DNA from: Hemibagrus wyckioides
Lineage: Eukaryota; Chordata; Actinopteri; Siluriformes; Bagridae
Assembly: GCF_019097595.1 (NCBI RefSeq)
Contig: NC_080719.1
Coordinates: 12,510,001-12,574,000 of the forward strand
Direction: 5' to 3'
Length of the DNA: 64,000 nucleotides
Shown here: positions 26,378 to 40,200 of the stretch, in pieces
Layout of the letters: the number at the start of each line of letters is the position of its first letter
Numbering within the stretch: the stretch's first letter is position 1
The notes under the pieces: generated by a model
Databases searched by the model: none
What the model was told of the DNA's origin: nothing
What the model saw: the letters and a program-made list of their open reading frames with translations, nothing else
Made by a program: the position numbers and the translations under genes

Positions 26378-29300
26378 ATCCAAATTCTTTAATGTCTGGT
26401 GTAATTCAGCACTGTCTCACTGTTCTGTCTTTTTACTAGAAAATAAACAACTTGTCCATCGTGCGGCGGCTCGGCATTCCCGAGTGCATCCTGCTCGTCA
26501 CACAGCGCATCACCAAATATCCCGTTCTTGTGGAGCGCATGCTGCAGTACACAGAAGGTCAGGCCTCATTTACAAATGTACAATTTGCTTTTGTAGAATA
26601 CACTGAGAATAATAAAGGACAGTTAAAAACACTTGAATCCTCTTAGCAAAGTCCCATCAGACATCAGGTTTCTTTTGGATTGCAGTGATGGGAGATGTTA
26701 GTGCACGTGACTCTTTTTGAGGTTATTAAGGATCTGCAAAGCTGTATCATTAGCATTTTACATACATTTGTTTTAATGTAAAAAAATAATAATAAACCGT
26801 AGCTACACTGTTACTGGACTATTGAATATTTGGAGAAAAAAAATTACACAGAATTTCAACAGTATTTGTTAATATCAGGAAATGAAAGACTGATTTGTTG
26901 TCTATTCTACTTGTATAACTTATGATGTTCTCCATGTGTTCTCCACAGCCGACTCTGAGGAACACGAGCAGCTGGCACGAGCTCTGGGTCTGATCAAAAG
27001 TGCCATCGTTCAGGTGGACTCTCAGGTCAGTCTGTACGAGAAGGAGACACGCCTCAGAGAGATCGCTGCCAAGATGGAGCCTAAAGCATTCGGAAAGATT
27101 AAGGATGGACGCATCTTCAGGAGGGAGGATGTGACGCAGGGCAACCGGAGACTGCTTTATGAAGGCACAGTCAACTGGAAGGCTGCCTCCGGCAGACTCA
27201 AGGGTACGTACATGAGTCCTGACACTGTGCTCATGTGAGCAGGTGACACATAACTAGTGAAGCATACATGGTTGTCAAGGTGCTGGTTAAAGTTGTCTTG
27301 TTGGAGAGCCAATATAAAGAGATTTACAAAATGCTAAATTAAAAATATGTAATTGTCGATGTTCCAGTGTAGGGTTATAACTAAAAGAAATAACATCAAG
27401 CCTATCTTTTGACATTAACCAACACAAGCAACTCCAATGCTTTTGATTTTTACACATGCAGAAATGTATACAGGTTTTACTATGTTAGTAGTTTTCGATC
27501 TTCTGTAGTCTGACTTATTTTCATGCCTGAGTGATGCCACTGTAGAACAAATGAAATCTTAAAATATATATACTGTGGACCATCTGATATTTTCAGTTCT
27601 TAAGCCTAAGTCATTTTTTATTTAGACTTCTCTGAAAAGTATTTCAAATTCTTTTCCTCACATGTACAACACCTGAACTCTTGACTTTCCTTCAGATATC
27701 CTAGCTGTGCTGCTCACAGATGTCCTGCTCCTGCTACAAGACAAGGACCAGAGATATGTCTTCTCCGCTGTGGTACGGTTTAAGCTTTCATAATCACTCT
27801 ACAGCCTCTATGGGAGTTTTCAGATATCATTAGATTTAATAGAATAGAAGAGAATATGCACTTTCTGGACAGTATTAGTGCTTTAGCAAAATAATAAGCA
27901 CAGAGAAGTAAGGTCTGGTTTATAAATTTCTCACTTAGAGTAAATTCAAATGCATTTCAATTTAATACAAATTTATAATAGATATTGTTTCTATAGTAAC
28001 AGCTCATTCACTGGGACCTGATTTAAATCAATAGTAAATTTAAGTGTATTGAATCATTACTTGCTTAATTGTATACTATTACAAGTATTATTATATTTGT
28101 ATCATGAATCATAATGTGTATTGTAATATCGGGAAGTGTGTTTTGTACAATATTACACATTCAGGTTGTACCACAATCACTCCCGGACATTATTATACTA
28201 TTTCACTTTAGTGAACTGAACCAAGGAGAGTAACATTTTTGCCGTGTTTGCAGGACGGGAAACCGTCGGTGATCTCCCTGCAGAAGCTGATCGTCAGAGA
28301 GGTGGCACACGAGGAAAAGGCCATGTTCCTCATCTGTGCCTCCTCCAACGAGCCTGAGATGTACGAGATCCACACGTCCTCTAAAGAGGACCGCAACATC
28401 TGGATCACACACATCCGCCAGGCCGTCGACAGGTACAGTCAAAGTTATCGTTTAATATAAAAAAATCAGTATGGTTAGAATTAATTATTTCTTTTTATTT
28501 ACTGGCAATAACAGAAAAAGCAGTGGTATTATTACAAATAGGAAGCAAAAAACCTCTCGATCATTTTCCATAATATTTTTGAAGTTATGATCTCAGATTT
28601 TCAATGTATTTATGCTTTTTTAATAGCTTAATAGCACCTTTTTGATATTAAATGGCTCCCAATGAATTTCTCAACTCAGTATTTGGAATTTGGTGGCATG
28701 TGTGCTTGGATTTTCTTGCTTGTTGACTTTGTGTGTGTTTGTGTGTGCCGCAGCTGTCCTCACACAGCGGAGAGACTCGTTACTGAAGAGGAGGGAGCAA
28801 AACTGCAGCGCTTCAGAGAAATTCAAGGTAACGTATACAAGTAGCGATCATTTGGGGTCCTAGCAATTATTTGGTAATTAACTACTTTGTGAGCATTTTA
28901 TGATTTGTAGGAGGAGAACTGAAAAATTCTAAAATGATTGGAGCTTAATGACTTGGAGCCCAGTGATTCCAGCAGCTTGTGCTTGGAACCCTGAATATTA
29001 AAAATAAAAAGGAGCTCAGGAGTTAATTAGACAATCAGGATCGGCATGTTGGAAGTTCATACCATCCCCAAATTCCATTGAGGAAAAGCCTCTGCTCCTC
29101 AGTTAAAATCCATCCTGTAAAGCAGTCACTAAATCAAAAAGCTAAAACATACTTGCCGGAAAAGGTCTGCGTTTTAGCAGCTTTTATACAAGGAAAGGAA
29201 CCGTCTAATAACATTCCTCCTCGCAGAGCATCTGACGGTGAAGGACGCTCAGATCAGGCAGGCTCTCACAGAAAAGCTGGGGCTGTATACCGAACTGGCC

Positions 29301-29672
29301 GAGTATGTGGGTGTTCTGGAGGACACTGGAACTCGCCGTCATCTTCTGCTGCGAGGCGACGCATCAGAACTCCAGCAGGGGGAGCACCTGCTCAAAGGAG
29401 CCATAACAGAGGGTAACTACTGTACCACACCTCAGCTGTTATCACGTATCAGTGCTGGGCACACAGACTGCACTGAATTTCTCTCATGGCTGCATGTTTT
29501 GTTGATTAGGCAGTAAAGGATTGGGCCCTTATCTGTATCTAATTTCTTAATTATAAGTGTTAATTAAGTGTAATTACTGCTTACATGCACCGTGATCTGT
29601 ATTTATTTAGGACCTGACTGATCCAATTCATGAAGTACAAATAGCTTTGGTGAGATGGTGGACTGTGTGGAA

Positions 29673-29703
<31 letters not shown>

Positions 29704-32700
29704 AAAGTATGTGTGTGAGCATGCACGTATAAAAGTATTGTTTGTGTGTGAGCGTGGAAGAGTGTATGTGTGAGGGAGAGAGCATGGTGAGTGTGGAACA
29801 GTACACCTGAGCATGTATGTGGAAGCGTGATGAGCCACACTCTAAACCAGAGTATTCTTATTTTGTCTCTTAACTCTAGCGGAGAACCTGCAGAACATTC
29901 TGGTGTCTAGTGTGAAAGGTTTTTCTAACACAGAGGAGAATCAGAGTTCCAACTTACTGCCCAAGAGAGCGGGAACATTCGGGGGCTACGACAACACCGT
30001 CAGTGTGCTGCAGAAACGTACGAACTCTTACACCTCATTCTCAAGTTCCTGCACTTACGATACCTGAGCAACAAGTTATACACATCTTAATCCCCGCAGA
30101 AGTGTACACTACAGAGTGCTCAATTGTTTTGGCTTAGTGTGCTGTTATAACATGCAAAACTTACTTAGATTGTCTAGCTATTATAAAAACTCATTTATCA
30201 GTCTAACATCCTAATTAATGACTTTTCTGTTTATTATGACAAATCGTGTTACAATTGTATCACACACCTTTAAAAGGGCTCATTTACATTGTGCTTCTGT
30301 AACAAGAGCTCCTTTATGTTTTATCTGCCATGTTATAAAAGTGCACTAATGACATCTTCTGTCTATAATAACAGCTTAATAACATATGTTAGAAGTCACT
30401 CTTCATCATCTTGAATGTTATATTGGGTCTTTAATGCCCTTTTATTGCAACACGCATGTCATACTTATGTTATAACAGTGCCCTACTTATGTCTTTTGTG
30501 TATTATGTTAATATCATCATGCTGCTTCATATTATTCATCTGTTATAGCACGTAAATGAGTCTCCTTTCTTCTGTGTGTGTGTGCGCATGTATGTGTGTG
30601 TTGAACAGAAGGCAGCATGAAGAAACACTCAGGTGGAGCAGGAAAGTCCAGAGATAGGAGTCAGAGAGCCAGTTCAGACCCTCAGCTTAAAGAAATGTCT
30701 GGCAGTCAAGGAGTGGAAGAGACTGTGAGAGAACACACACACACTCGCTCGCTCTTAGTGTTCTTTTGAATTCCCCAAAAAGACAGAGAACATGAGTCAC
30801 CTCTCTGTTTCTTCTCGTACCCTTAGACATCATGCTTCACTTCACTGACACGTCACTGTTTTGATAAACTCACTTAGTTATGTAATGAGATCCCCTCTTT
30901 CTCATTCTCTCTCTCTCTCTCTGTCTCTCTCTCTTTCTCTCTCTCTCTCTCAGGATAACATGACTTTACCCAGCTGGAATATGATCTGCTCCAGATTTCC
31001 AAACACAGAGGTGAGAAAATTACTTACTTCACTGAGACTGACAGACAGAGGCCACGTCTCTTTTACTGTGACTGAGATCCAGAGGCTGTGTTAAGTATGA
31101 GGCCACTTCATTAAATAATAAAAATTGAAGTGGTTGTCAAATTGCAGTGTTGTAAGAGGAAGGAAACACTTCAGGAGGTGCTGTTTTAGGACAATGAAAT
31201 ATACTGTATCTCTGCTGTAATCACACCAATCAATCACTTATTGTTTTCCAGTGACATTATGAGACAGAGTGTTTTATTCAAAGTTAGTCATGGTAATTCT
31301 TATTGTCTCTCTGTTCCTGTTTTTGTAGATCTCCGGCCGGGTTCTGCGGCTTTCCCAGCATCTCTACAGTCTACAGGTAATGCAGTATGATTTGAGTGCC
31401 AATTTATCATGACAGTAAAACAAAAGAATGATACTGATGTCAGATAAGGTTTAGAAAAGCATCAGGCAGTAAACTGTCACCTTGGCATGATTTGAGTTTA
31501 GCAGTGTTTAGTGTGTTCTCCCGTGTGGTGCCGTTCTTTGGGCAGGTGAGAACACCGCAATCATGTCTGAGATCGTCTTAATCACTTGGTCCACTTCGAA
31601 GTGAACTTAATTGTAGTGAAAAAGCGATTCAACTTTGACTTGACTCAGCTGCAGGAAGTGAATCAAACATACTGTGTGTTTTGGGTTTGCAGACCTGAGC
31701 TGCTGAATTCTAAATGAACCAAAAGGTTCAGTTTCTCTCTGATTTGGACTTCTTCTTTGGAAATTTGGCTAACAGGACTGAAAGCAGTGTATATTCTGAC
31801 CAATAGTACTGTTATACTTAACTGGAGAAGACAGTAGGAAGTAAAAGTAACACTATAGAAGGTCATCCAAGAGGTCCTTCTGTTTAACTGATCTGTTTTT
31901 CTCCTCTCCTCATTTGCAGGCAATCGTCTCTCAGCAGGACAGCGTGATTGAGCTGCAGCGGGCATCTCTCTTCTCAGCAGAGCGCCAGCGGGGGACAGAC
32001 GTGCTCCTCGAGCAGGAGAAACAGAGGAACCTGGAGAAGCACCGTGAGGAGATGGCTCACTTCCAGCGTGTCCAGGCACAGCAGCAGCACGAGCAAGAGC
32101 GTTGGGAGCGCGAGCGAGCGAAGCAGCTGAAACAGAATGAGGCAGAGCAGCTCCGGCTGCAGGAGCGAGAGGACATGTGCAGGAAGCTGGAGGACAGACT
32201 TGCTCTGGAGAGACAGGAGCTGGAGAACCAGAGGCAGAAATACCAGCAGGACCTGGAGAGATTACGAGAATCCACGCGAGCTGTGGAGAAGGAGCGAGAG
32301 AAGCTCGAGCAGCAAAGGAAAATGAAGAAACGCAGTACAACATCCATCACATCAACAGCATATGGTGCGGACACAGCACAGGTGAGTGTAGAAGGCCTTG
32401 GTTACTGGCCCAGCAATACCCAGTGGCCCAGTTTTAATCAGTCACTCTTTTAAAAAAAATTCTAGATGTTGATCAGGTTTAGTAGTTTTATTTATGAACC
32501 GTTGGAGCTGGACACAAAAGAAACATGTTGTAAGAAAAAAAGCAGTGCTTTCATTCTGAACTACTTTCCTATGTCAAGCAACATGAACCCCACTCATGTT
32601 TATTAGTCAAGGACTCTGCCATGCAAATATAGTGTATATAGTGCAGAGGACACATTTCTGCCTGTAAAGTGTTTAGAGCGTTCAGATCTGTAGGCTGTTT

Positions 32701-35490
32701 AAAGAAGACATTCGTACTCGGCCCTTGCTTCTCCGCCTTGCACAGCTCCAGCGTGTTATAGTTCATTGCTGTGTGTTGAAACATTTACTATGTACAGCGG
32801 TAAGGTAATAAAACTTGTCCATGTGCTTGTCAAACTGTAGTCATGGAAACGGTGTATGCAGTGTAGCCTTAATTACTCTTTGCTGTTTGCAGTAATGACA
32901 TTTCTGTTGGTATATACAGTTCCAAGACTTTAGACCAAGTGCTGAACGGCTGAGCAGATGAAGCTGACCGAGTCGCTGTGATCGCTGCTGAGAGGTTCAG
33001 GAGGGCTTGTTCTAATGTTATTGTTTCTATAGTAACCACTCATACACAGGGGATTGTACAGTGGCTGCCTTACAGAAATGGATTTTGTGTAACCTTTATT
33101 ATGGTGAAGTTTTCTGTAAGGAAGTGTTTATTAGTTGGAGGAGTCTCCGGTGTATCTGATATCTTCAGGACAGATGAGTTTACACTCAGCAGTTTCTCAG
33201 GGACAGTGTGCTTTTTTTATTCATCTCAAGAGAAAGATAAAACAGAGGTAATGAGGGAACAGATGTTTATGGCTGCATATGAGAATTAGAAATAGATAAA
33301 TATGATCTTTTTGATCATGGGCAAATTACTTTGGGTTGTAACTTGTGTTCTCATAAAAAATGGGAAAAAATTGAAGCAAATCATATTGTGTGTATGTGAA
33401 GAAGAACGAAGGGAACAGTTAGTGCTACGTAACTTTTACATATAAAACTGTTTTAAAATTTTTGTTCTTGCCATCCAGCATCTATATTTTTTGTTCATTT
33501 AAGCCTCTAGATACATATGGCATTTCTGCAGCGCTACAGCTCAGTCCTACACTTCAGTTTAGCAGCTCACATCTAGTCAGAGAACCATGGACCTGGGTAT
33601 GATTGCTGAGTTCTCACCTGCCGAAAAAACCACACCAGGGTTCCGTTCATACAAACTAAATACAGCGTACATGAATACAGCGCTACTCTCCTTCCTCCTC
33701 AGGTGTATTTTCTCACCGTTGCGTCTGCTGTACTGTAAGCATAGACCTCGACCTGAACAATAGACCACTGTGGCACAGAAACACTCCTCCGTTTCCTGCC
33801 ACCCCCTCAGAGCGAGAACGAATCGCTTCTGAACTGAATTCACCTTCTAACGACTATCAGCCGAGCCGCCCGACCTGTCTCTGTGTAAACAGATCACACA
33901 GTACAACACAAAGCCGCTTATTGTGTAGCGCGTCTTGGCGCTGCCAAGCTGAGATAACACACACGCAGTCTGTGTGTGATGGTACACGGAGATTTATGGG
34001 TTGCAGTGTTTTATGACTGTGTATGCTGTGTGTGAGTGTGGATGAATATTTAATCTGATCTAAGCCTTTTGTCACACATCTCCGGTTGTGTTTTTTCTTT
34101 CTTTTCAATAAATATGTGTAAATGTGTTTGTGCATGAAAGCAGGAAATGACAGTTGTCTGTCTGTTGGCGGAGGTTTCGCTTGATTTTAAAAGTTTTGAC
34201 AGATCATTTATCCATCGCTCGTGTGCTGCCAATGTGTGCAGACGGAAATCTGTCTTTTACTGTTATAGGGAAATAATCGGTGTGGTGACAGCAATGGTGT
34301 CATGAAGCAGACTTGCTGTTAGCACCATGTAATGAAATATTTTCCCGTAACAGCAAATCCTGAAGTTTTTTATTCATATAAAACTAAAGGAATTAAGAAA
34401 TGATGGTTACATTTAATGTTGAAACAAGTTAGTTCCTTTAGTCACTTACATTCTAGCAGCTATAAATTATATTTCCCTCGTCAGCCTCACTCAAAATTTA
34501 TACACTTTAAAAAAAATAAAATAAAACCTAGCTTATCAGATAATGATTTAAAGTTACAGTCTTCCTTCTGACCGGTAGAAAGCTCTAACACTGGAGACTC
34601 CTTCCATGAATGTTAAACACCTTCATATAAATACCTCCTTATTGTAGGTTTTTATTCTAGTTCTGTCCATTTAAGTGTCATCTGTATAAGTCCCTGTGAA
34701 GGGAGCTGTTAAAATACATCCGGTAATGTATTAGAATGAGTGCCTTAATATAAACCTGTGTGTAAAATCTATCAACACCTTCTGACCACTCAGAGTGTCT
34801 ATATAGTTAGTGATGAATAAAAGCAAAGTGTGTTTCTACCTCTCAGTTTATTGTATATATTATGACACTGATATTATGCTCCTAATCTGCCATGTCTGAT
34901 GCAGAATTTGTTCAGATGATTATCTGTGTGTGGTTAAGTGAATTAGTGCCAGACTGGAGGTGTCGGGCAGATGATTATCTAATCGACGTCGGTCATCGGA
35001 AATGAATTGGAGTGCGTTGGTGATGTTTGAACGCTGGGAGGTGTTTAATGACTCTGCATGTGATTAGGGCTGAAAATGAACTCCTGGATTTACTTTGGTC
35101 TGAATGTAAATAATGATGCAACATGTATATTGAAGAGATTTTGTGATGACCGACTAAGAAAGGAATAAAACGCTCCATGTCATGCTGAAAGAAAGGGTAT
35201 GATGAAGCAGAGTTACTGTTACCACCCGAAATGTATTAGTTTCCACTAGTAGCACATCCCAAAGTGTTTTATTTCTCAGTAAAACAGTGACATTTTTTGT
35301 ATTTATTAGAGAATGAAATGGGATACTTGTTTATCTTTTAGAGTTCATGTTTTGGGAGGTCTACAAAAGAAGGCATTTCCTGTTATCACTTACTTTATAG
35401 CCACTGTAAACAGTAGTTCTCTCACCAGACCAACACTGAAGGTATGGAGTTACAGATCAGCTTGTTCTATGCTACAGTTTTGTTCTCCTG

Positions 35491-35521
<31 letters not shown>

Positions 35522-37222
35522 GGAGAGAGGGAGAGAGATCCAAGTGAACGAGCCAGTATGGGCTTGTCAGGGCATGTTCACACCTTATCAAGCGTCAGTT
35601 TAAATCTCCTGTCTGTGTGAGTGTGTATATTGTGTTGTTATCATGCTTAAGGGATTTACAGTCCACCTGAACAGATTGTGAAAGGCATTGTGTGTTTAGG
35701 AAATGAGGATTTATGATCAAAGTTATCATTGTTTAATTGAGGAAGCTGTTGATGAGAGTTTCACATATGTTCATGCTGCACAGTAGTCATGAGATTTCTT
35801 GTGAGGCTCACAAATGTTTTACTCCACAAGAATTTTCACAGAGAATTATTTATGATGTGTTTTTATTCATCTTCACTTTTGTTTGTGTTCCTTATGCGTT
35901 TTTTTGGCCTTTGCCTTATTAGTGAAAAGTGAACATTAGTAAAGTTGATGTGTGAAGGAGGTGTGGTCTCAGTGCAGGAGGCATGATCTATGCTGTCAGT
36001 ACTAGTGGAATTTCAGTTTCATTAAAGGTGGGCGTGGTCACTGTGTCCATCCTATTGGAGACATCACTCTGAGCATCAGTTCTGTTGCTGGTTGGTGTGT
36101 CCTCAGTGCCTCAGTACTAGAGAGGGTCTGGCCTCTGAGCATCAGTCCCAAAAAAGTAGGTGTGGTATCTGAGCATCAGTCCCAAAAATGTGGGTGTGGC
36201 CTCTGCATGTGCACTTGCATATCAGTCAGATTAAACATGGGTGTGGTCTCTGTGCATCAATCAGTCCTACAGAAGGAGGTGTGCTATCTGTGTTGATGGA
36301 TCTTCTGAGATCCAATGAAGTTCTATTGTTTTCCAGTGGGGTGGCCTCTTTACCTGTCAGTCACTAAAGGTGTGGCCTGTGTGCTTGTCAGTCACATTGA
36401 AGGAGGTATGGCCTCTGCTTTGAGGGACATTGAGGGACATGTGAACTCTCTCCTTATCATGGAGGCATGACTTTTGCCTCAGTTTAAGCTGCATTGAAGG
36501 TGCATGTGGATTCTTTGCTATCAGTACACAAGAAGTGGGTGTGGCATCAGCTTCCCAATAAATGTTCTTCTGCATATTTACATCCCAGTAAATGTGCATC
36601 AGTTCCAGTGAAGGTGGTGAGGTCTGTCACTCTTGACATATTATATCCCACTGAACAGAATGAATCATTTCTTCCTTCTTGATAGCATGATCTAATTACT
36701 GCCTTCCACCTCACATATAAAACATCAGTGTTTATTCTCCTAACATTAACCTTCAGGTTTCTTTTCCCATGCTGGAATTATGATTCTTTACAATTCTATA
36801 TTATTATTAACTCTCCAGTGTAGTTTAATTTTCCTGAATTTGTTTTCACACAGCACTCAGCCTCAGTTATTTTGTTTCCAAGGAAGGAATCTGTTATGCT
36901 CGTGTTGAGTCCTGGTTTCTGTGCAAGAGGGAAAAAACCTCTAAGGTAGGTATTTATCACCAGGGTTTAAGAGGTAGCTGTTCAAAGGGAACTCCGCTGT
37001 TTGTGGCCAGAGGGCCTGAAATATGTTTGTAGAAGGAATTTGGTAAAGTGTGAGCGCTGGAGGAGCTGCAGTGTGTAATTTACTTGCCAGAAACCTCTCG
37101 TTACTGGTTCACAGCCAGCTTTAATTGTTTGGGTAATGTCAGTCAAATGTTTTTTTCTTCCCCTTTTCTTCATCCTGTCTTTTTTCCCCCCTCGTGGAAA
37201 GTGCATATATACACAACTGCAC

Positions 37223-37262
<40 letters not shown>

Positions 37263-40200
37263 CAATGGAGCATCTGTTTGGAGAGAGACAGACGTGTTGA
37301 AAAAGCTTGCTGTGCTCTGCAATAGTAGACTCGCCCTTGAGGCAGATCGCAGGGCGTTCAAGCTTTTGAAGCATTTTTCTGTTTTCGTTAGTTAATAAAG
37401 GAGATTTAGTCACATTGAAGCAGCCAGAGGAACCATCACAGCTGGGAACATCTGCCTCTACAGAGAAATAGAAGGTTTATTATATGCATGTCCTGTTCAT
37501 CAGCATGCAGAGGTCTGAGTCATGCATCCGCAGCAGGATGTCTGTCAAGTTGGGGTGAAGTGCTGATAATGATGGATTTGGGAAAAGACCGATTTTATTT
37601 AACCCTGTTCATGTTTGTTGCAGCTGCATGCTGCAAGCAAAGAAATCCTCATCCTTGTGCTTGAGTTTCATATTAGGGTTTTATGGTGCGCAGTATCAGT
37701 GAGCATGATCATTAAAATCGGGCAACTTCTGTCTCATATGCAACAGTTTCTCTGCATGCTCGCATATATTTATGTGTGCAATTCACAACACCTTTCTAAT
37801 GTCCACCCTCGCTTATACTGACATCATTAATCATGAGCTGCATCCAGACACAGTACTCTAGGCTACAGATTAATAGCTTTAATACGACAACATAAATAAT
37901 CAGGGGTGTGTTCAGTGTATTTGTAGGGAGAGAATGATTTAAACACACATTTTTCCTGTTAGTGTCAGGAAATGAAAGATCTTTCCTCATCTCTCACCCA
38001 TGCGATGAGACGCTCCGTTTCTCCAGCTGTGTTTGATCGGTTTATCCACAGCTCTATCTGATCTCATCCGTGTGTGTGGGTGTTGGTTGTTTTCCCACTC
38101 AGCAGGATGTGGTACATATGTGCTTCATTTGCTTATGCTCCTAAAGTCTCTCGTGTTTGCATGGATTAGACACACACACACACACACATACACAAACACA
38201 AATGCTGTATTTCTTCACCCATGTCATGCTCTGTCAGCTGTCGCCTTCAAAACCCATTAGTCCTGTGACTGAACAAAGTTGTGACAGGAAATGCCTTTCC
38301 TGATCCTCGGGCTCGATCTTGGCTTCTCATGTGACACTTCTTTTGGCATGGTTTAATCGGGTCCTGTCTTTCTTTCTCTCAGAAAATCACCATCAGGCAT
38401 GCTGATGCGCCCACGCACACGTCACACACAACTGTTCTGGGTTTTTTTTGTAAATCTGACTCAGAAGAAATGATCCACCTAAACAGATAATCAGGAAATC
38501 ATTGATATGGTGAAAGTTTGTGTAAGGAGATGTTTACTGTTTATGGCAGGAGACTCCTATGTTAATGCTTTGTAACAATCAGAGGTAAAGCTCGAGGTAA
38601 CTGTAAGTTATCTATACCTTCAAGACATTTACTGCAGTTACATTAACTGTAACTATTAGACGAAATGTGTGCCATATCATTCTTTAATAAAGAAAAATAC
38701 AATTTTAGAAAATGACAATAACATGTAAATCTTGACAGAATTGTGATATAAGTGGAGTAAAAGTGTTTACTGTAAATTGTGCTGTTATAAGAAAGTAAAT
38801 AAGAAAGTACTTTCACATCCTGCTGTCGTTGATTATTTCTCTACAAGACAACACGAAAAGCTCATTTTGTCATAATTCTGATTGTATTCTCTGATCTCTC
38901 AAGTACCATTTACATTAAAATGTTTAATCCTCTATGTGAAATTCTACAGCTTCCCACGTCCTCCAGTTTTAACGGTGACATCCTGGGAAACTCCGGAACG
39001 GATTCCATCCGCCAGACCCTCCGCCCCACCGTCTCATTAACTCCTGCTGATTTCTCTGAGAGGGTTGACATGCTATCACGCCGGGAGAGTGCCACCACCC
39101 TGCCCGCCAAAACAGAGGTGCCCATCCATCTGGTCAGCACCACCAACCAGCTGCACAAACAGGGCGGAGTCCAGCAGCAGATCCCCACCAAGCTGGCCAC
39201 ACTGAAGAGCAAGGACAAGAGCAGCAAAATCAAAGGCTCACTACGCGTAGACAGCTCAGGTAGAGTTACTGATCACATAAATACATGCAGCATGGTTATG
39301 GTGCACCTGTGTGCTGGTAGTGAAGCGACTCTAGTTAGAGGAGCCATTAATCAGGACGTCTGCACAGTTTTAGCTCCGCCCACACATCGTTGCTCAGCTT
39401 ACAAGCCTTACGAACCTGATTTAGCTCCAGTGTGGATGATTGTGAGTAATTTGCCGAGTTGGGGTGTAGATTCTAGCTGAAAAGCTCTAGCATTCACACC
39501 AAAAGCACGTCTCTAATGTTCTTCAGAGTTCAGTTCCTGATCTAACACACCTGCTTCTTCTTATTCAGGACGTGCGTATACTCCATTGCTGTTCTGGCCA
39601 TGCCCCTTATCCCTTTACACAGTTACATTTACAGATCGACGTGAGAAGTGTCGTGTATGTAAATATAGTAATAAACCTGATCTTAGCTAAATTTGTCTTC
39701 ACAGCTTCAATAGACATGAAGCAGATGCTCTCTATGAAACTGTCCCGAGAAACGGAGAGTTCTGTAAAAGCTCGTCGCCCCATCAGTCCTCATCTGCATT
39801 TTCAACATGCTCCGACTCAGAATCCAGGTGAGATATTAACAATCAGCATGGTACACATGGGCAGCTGACCACATCAAACATCATTTATACCACAGTACTG
39901 TTGATTTCGGATTGTTCAAAAGAGTTTATCTTCAGAAACAGTAGTGTGGCTGAAAAAATCATAGATTTGCATTAATGCGCTTGTTATCCTTTCTAGACTC
40001 CACAATAAACAAATATTAAAATTATAATGAGTTACATGCAATTTTCTGTAAGGAGAAGTTTATTAATTCAAGCAGTCTCCAGTGTCAGTGCTTTGTAACG
40101 GTCAGGTAAAAACTTTAACTTTAAGTTTTCCAAGATCTTCAGCACAGAGAATTTTACACTTTGATGTTTCTCTATAGCATTTTAAGCTGTGGTGTTTTTT

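Larger units (their letters stand above)
32382..38949 (+). other. akap13: intron 28, 6.6 kb
   Basis: Contains family A copies, a degenerate minisatellite, a (GA)n run at about 37227-37258 and CA runs. No further exon is needed, as exon 28 (phase 0 out) joins exon 29 (phase 0 in). Confidence 0.75.

Noticed and set aside
30070..30560. Short similar segments (ATGTTATAAAAGTGCACTAA and ATGTTATAACAGTGCCCTAC)
   Set aside because: Similarity is short and may be chance or a very old repeat; I could not define a unit.
31663..32343. A 226-codon minus-strand open frame
   Set aside because: Antisense to the coiled-coil exon 28, whose codon composition leaves the opposite strand open.
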